Notes under the pieces: generated by a model
Told to the model about the DNA's origin: nothing
Database searches by the model: none
What the model saw: the letters and a program-made list of their open reading frames with translations, nothing else
From: Alligator mississippiensis
Lineage: Eukaryota; Chordata; Crocodylia; Alligatoridae
Assembly (NCBI RefSeq): GCF_030867095.1
Contig: NC_081828.1
Coordinates: 387,001-451,000, forward strand
Direction of reading: 5' to 3'
DNA: 64,000 bases
Made by a program: the position numbers and the translations under genes
Shown here: in pieces, positions 62,060 through 64,000 of the stretch
How positions within the stretch are numbered: the first letter of the stretch is position 1
Layout: every line of letters starts with the position of its first letter

Positions 62060-63998
62060 CTGCATACAAAAAGGAGCAGGGCAAAGTCACTTGCAAGAGA
62101 ATGCATCTGTGCAAGAGATCCCAGAGCAGTCATTCAGGCACACCGACACCAGGGCACTGCAGCCCCTCCCACCCCTGGTAACTGCTGCTGTTCCTTCATT
62201 CCATCTCAGACACCAATTCCTTCTCAGCGACCCAGGACTGGGCAAGGACTCCAGCTGACACTGCACAAGCACAGCACAGAATCCCAGGGCTGAAAGGGCT
62301 GTGGGTTGTCTTGTCCAACCCCCTGTGCCGATGCAGGAATGCTGCTCCTCAGCCATCCCTGTCCAGTGCTTACCCTGCTTCCTCTTGAAAACTTGCAGGG
62401 AAGGGGATTCCACTGCTGCCCTGGGCAGTCTGCTCCACAGCCATTCTGCTCTAACAGCAAGGATGCTCAGCTTTACCTGAGCTAAATCTCCCTGGCTGGA
62501 TTCACTGAGTGGTGTCCTGCCTCGGGTGGCAAGGGAAAACAGATGTTCTCTCCCTTCTTTACAACAGCCTTTCAGATTTAGAAAACTGCCAGGTTCAGGC
62601 TCCAGGGGTGGCCAGCCTGCCCCTGGAAGCCACACAACCCGTGCCCTCCCCCAGCTCTTGGGTGCCCTCCCCATCTCACTCACTCACTCACCATGCCTTG
62701 TTGTAACTGTTTGATTGGAAGGGATGTTGCCTAAAGGGTCCTAGAGCAAGACCCAGGTCCTCTAGATGCCAGCTCAGTCTGGCAGGGGCAGGGGAAATAA
62801 CGTGACCACTAAGGCGGTTTTCCTAGGTGCTGCGGATAGCCACTTTTCTGGCGAAAGGTAGTATCCGTGGAGGTAATGTATAGTTAACCTCCCACTTTCA
62901 TTTCCAGTGGGAAGATCTTGGCTTTACACCCACTTTATGGAAATAGGAGACTCCTCCCTAGCTTGCTTCTGCGGCCATATGGCTAAGGGCAAGCGAAACT
63001 CAGGGGCATCCAAACCCCAAGCCTCTTGACTTGGGCCTGCACGTAGGATGCTTGCCAAATGATTTGGAAGCATATGAAACCCCAGGTGAGGGTGGAGGAT
63101 GTTTGACAGTAGTAGGGCCACATATGGTTCTTGAATGACTCCCGGATTTGGAATTGATTTGATGTGGCTCAGAACATGGAAAATTTTCCTTAAAAAACCC
63201 CAAAACAAACAAACCAAAAAACTTGTAGCCTTAAGGGCTTATCACAGCCTCTGACCTCCCCTACAACCATGTCCATGCCTCGCAGATATTACCAATTAAA
63301 AACTTTGCTGGGCACTGGGTCCCAATCTGCTACCAGGCCACCTCAGGCCTTTATATCCTTGTTGGGGCCCAGTCCCTTAGCCTAGGCCCTCTGTGCTGGG
63401 CCTGACTTCTGGGTCCCAGCCCAAGTCTCCAGGCTTGGGAGCAGCCCAGGCTGTTGGATGTATGGCTGGCCCCATTGCCCCCAGACATGTAGCAGGGCTA
63501 GGGCAGCGTGACAGCTGGACTCAACTTCCTGGCAGCTCCAGCAGCAGCAGCTCCTTCCAGCTGATGCTGCCAGTGTCACTGCTGTTGCCAGATCCAGCCT
63601 CACTGCCCAGGCACCCCAGCCCACCTGCCCTGCACCTACTGCCAGGGATGCCAGACAGAGCAAGAGGGCAAGGTGGGTGGGATCTCCACAGACACTGGCC
63701 CCAGGACCCCCAGGAGGCAGGGTGTACTAGGTCAGGCAGATGGGATGGGGCCACAGGTGGGGAGCAGCAGCCAGGAATAGGACGCGTGGATGGGATGGGG
63801 CTGCCAGGGGGCCAGGACCCCCTGCCCCTACCCTAGCACAGGCATGAGCAGGCAGCCCCAGTACAGTGTGGCTGCAGAGGGGTACAGCCTAGCCCCAACG
63901 GATCATGACTGGATTAGGCCACCACATGCTCAGATGTCACTGTGCTGTACTGGTGCTGCCGCATGCACCTGTGCTGGGGCAGGGGCTGGGGGCCTTAC
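62060..63998 (-). other. MED8: Probable last intron of MED8
   Basis: Runs from the acceptor at 62060-62061 to the candidate donor at 63993-63998 (minus strand). It contains a CR1-like fragment at about 62280-62520 and otherwise nothing recognised. The right boundary rests on a donor motif only. Confidence 0.5.
62280..62520 (-). mobile_element. CR1 LINE 3' fragment in the MED8 intron
   Basis: The plus-strand complement shows aatcccagggctgaaaggg, ttgtccaaccccctgtgc, and gcagggaaggggattccac, the usual CR1 3'-end series in reverse. Short, non-coding relic. Confidence 0.6.
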
Positions 63999-64000
63999 CC

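Overview
The window is GC-rich vertebrate DNA from a sauropsid, most likely a crocodilian or turtle. Compact genes with short introns sit beside many CR1 LINE copies, plus a Tx1-like LINE fragment, hAT-type and LTR-type insertions. I cannot fix the species from sequence alone. The gene order TIE1(+) - MPL(+) - CDC20(+) - ELOVL1(-) - MED8(-) is the conserved block known from human 1p34. All five genes were recognised from their own translated exons. Every intron I placed has GT...AG ends.

Layout: 78-3076 holds the last five exons of the TIE1 receptor kinase; the gene begins left of the window, and intron 78-side sequence carries a minisatellite. 4954-11524 is a complete 12-exon MPL (thrombopoietin receptor, 666 aa). 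13.4-14.05 kb is a Tx1-like LINE fragment. A CpG island at about 14.6-16.3 kb contains the CDC20 promoter, and CDC20 itself (510 aa, 10 coding exons) runs 15730-22934 with a reversed CR1 copy in one intron. 23-27 kb is intergenic with decayed LINE pieces. ELOVL1 lies on the minus strand: coding exons 28060-30242, a first intron of about 7.5 kb, and a non-coding first exon and CpG promoter near 37.8-37.95 kb. A G-quadruplex-prone minisatellite of about 1.7 kb lies directly upstream of that promoter.

From 40 to 61 kb there are no recognisable host genes. It is an accumulation of CR1 LINEs with other elements nested in them: a lone LTR with target duplication (47960-49015), a partial Gypsy-type element with a SCAN-like gag (about 50459-53796), a 236-bp hAT-type element (55261-55496) and a short templated self-copy (53815-53925). 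At 61.5-62.06 kb the last exon and 3' UTR of MED8 appear on the minus strand; its next exon begins at the right edge.

The genes are neighbours by ancestry rather than one pathway: TIE1 (endothelial angiopoietin signalling), MPL (megakaryocyte/stem-cell cytokine signalling), CDC20 (APC/C activator in mitosis), ELOVL1 (very-long-chain fatty acid elongation) and MED8 (Mediator head). The most interesting single observation is that MPL has Cys where mammals have the autoinhibitory juxtamembrane Trp (W515 in human). I found no wholly new gene system; the other notable items are regulatory motif clusters and the order of nested transposon events.
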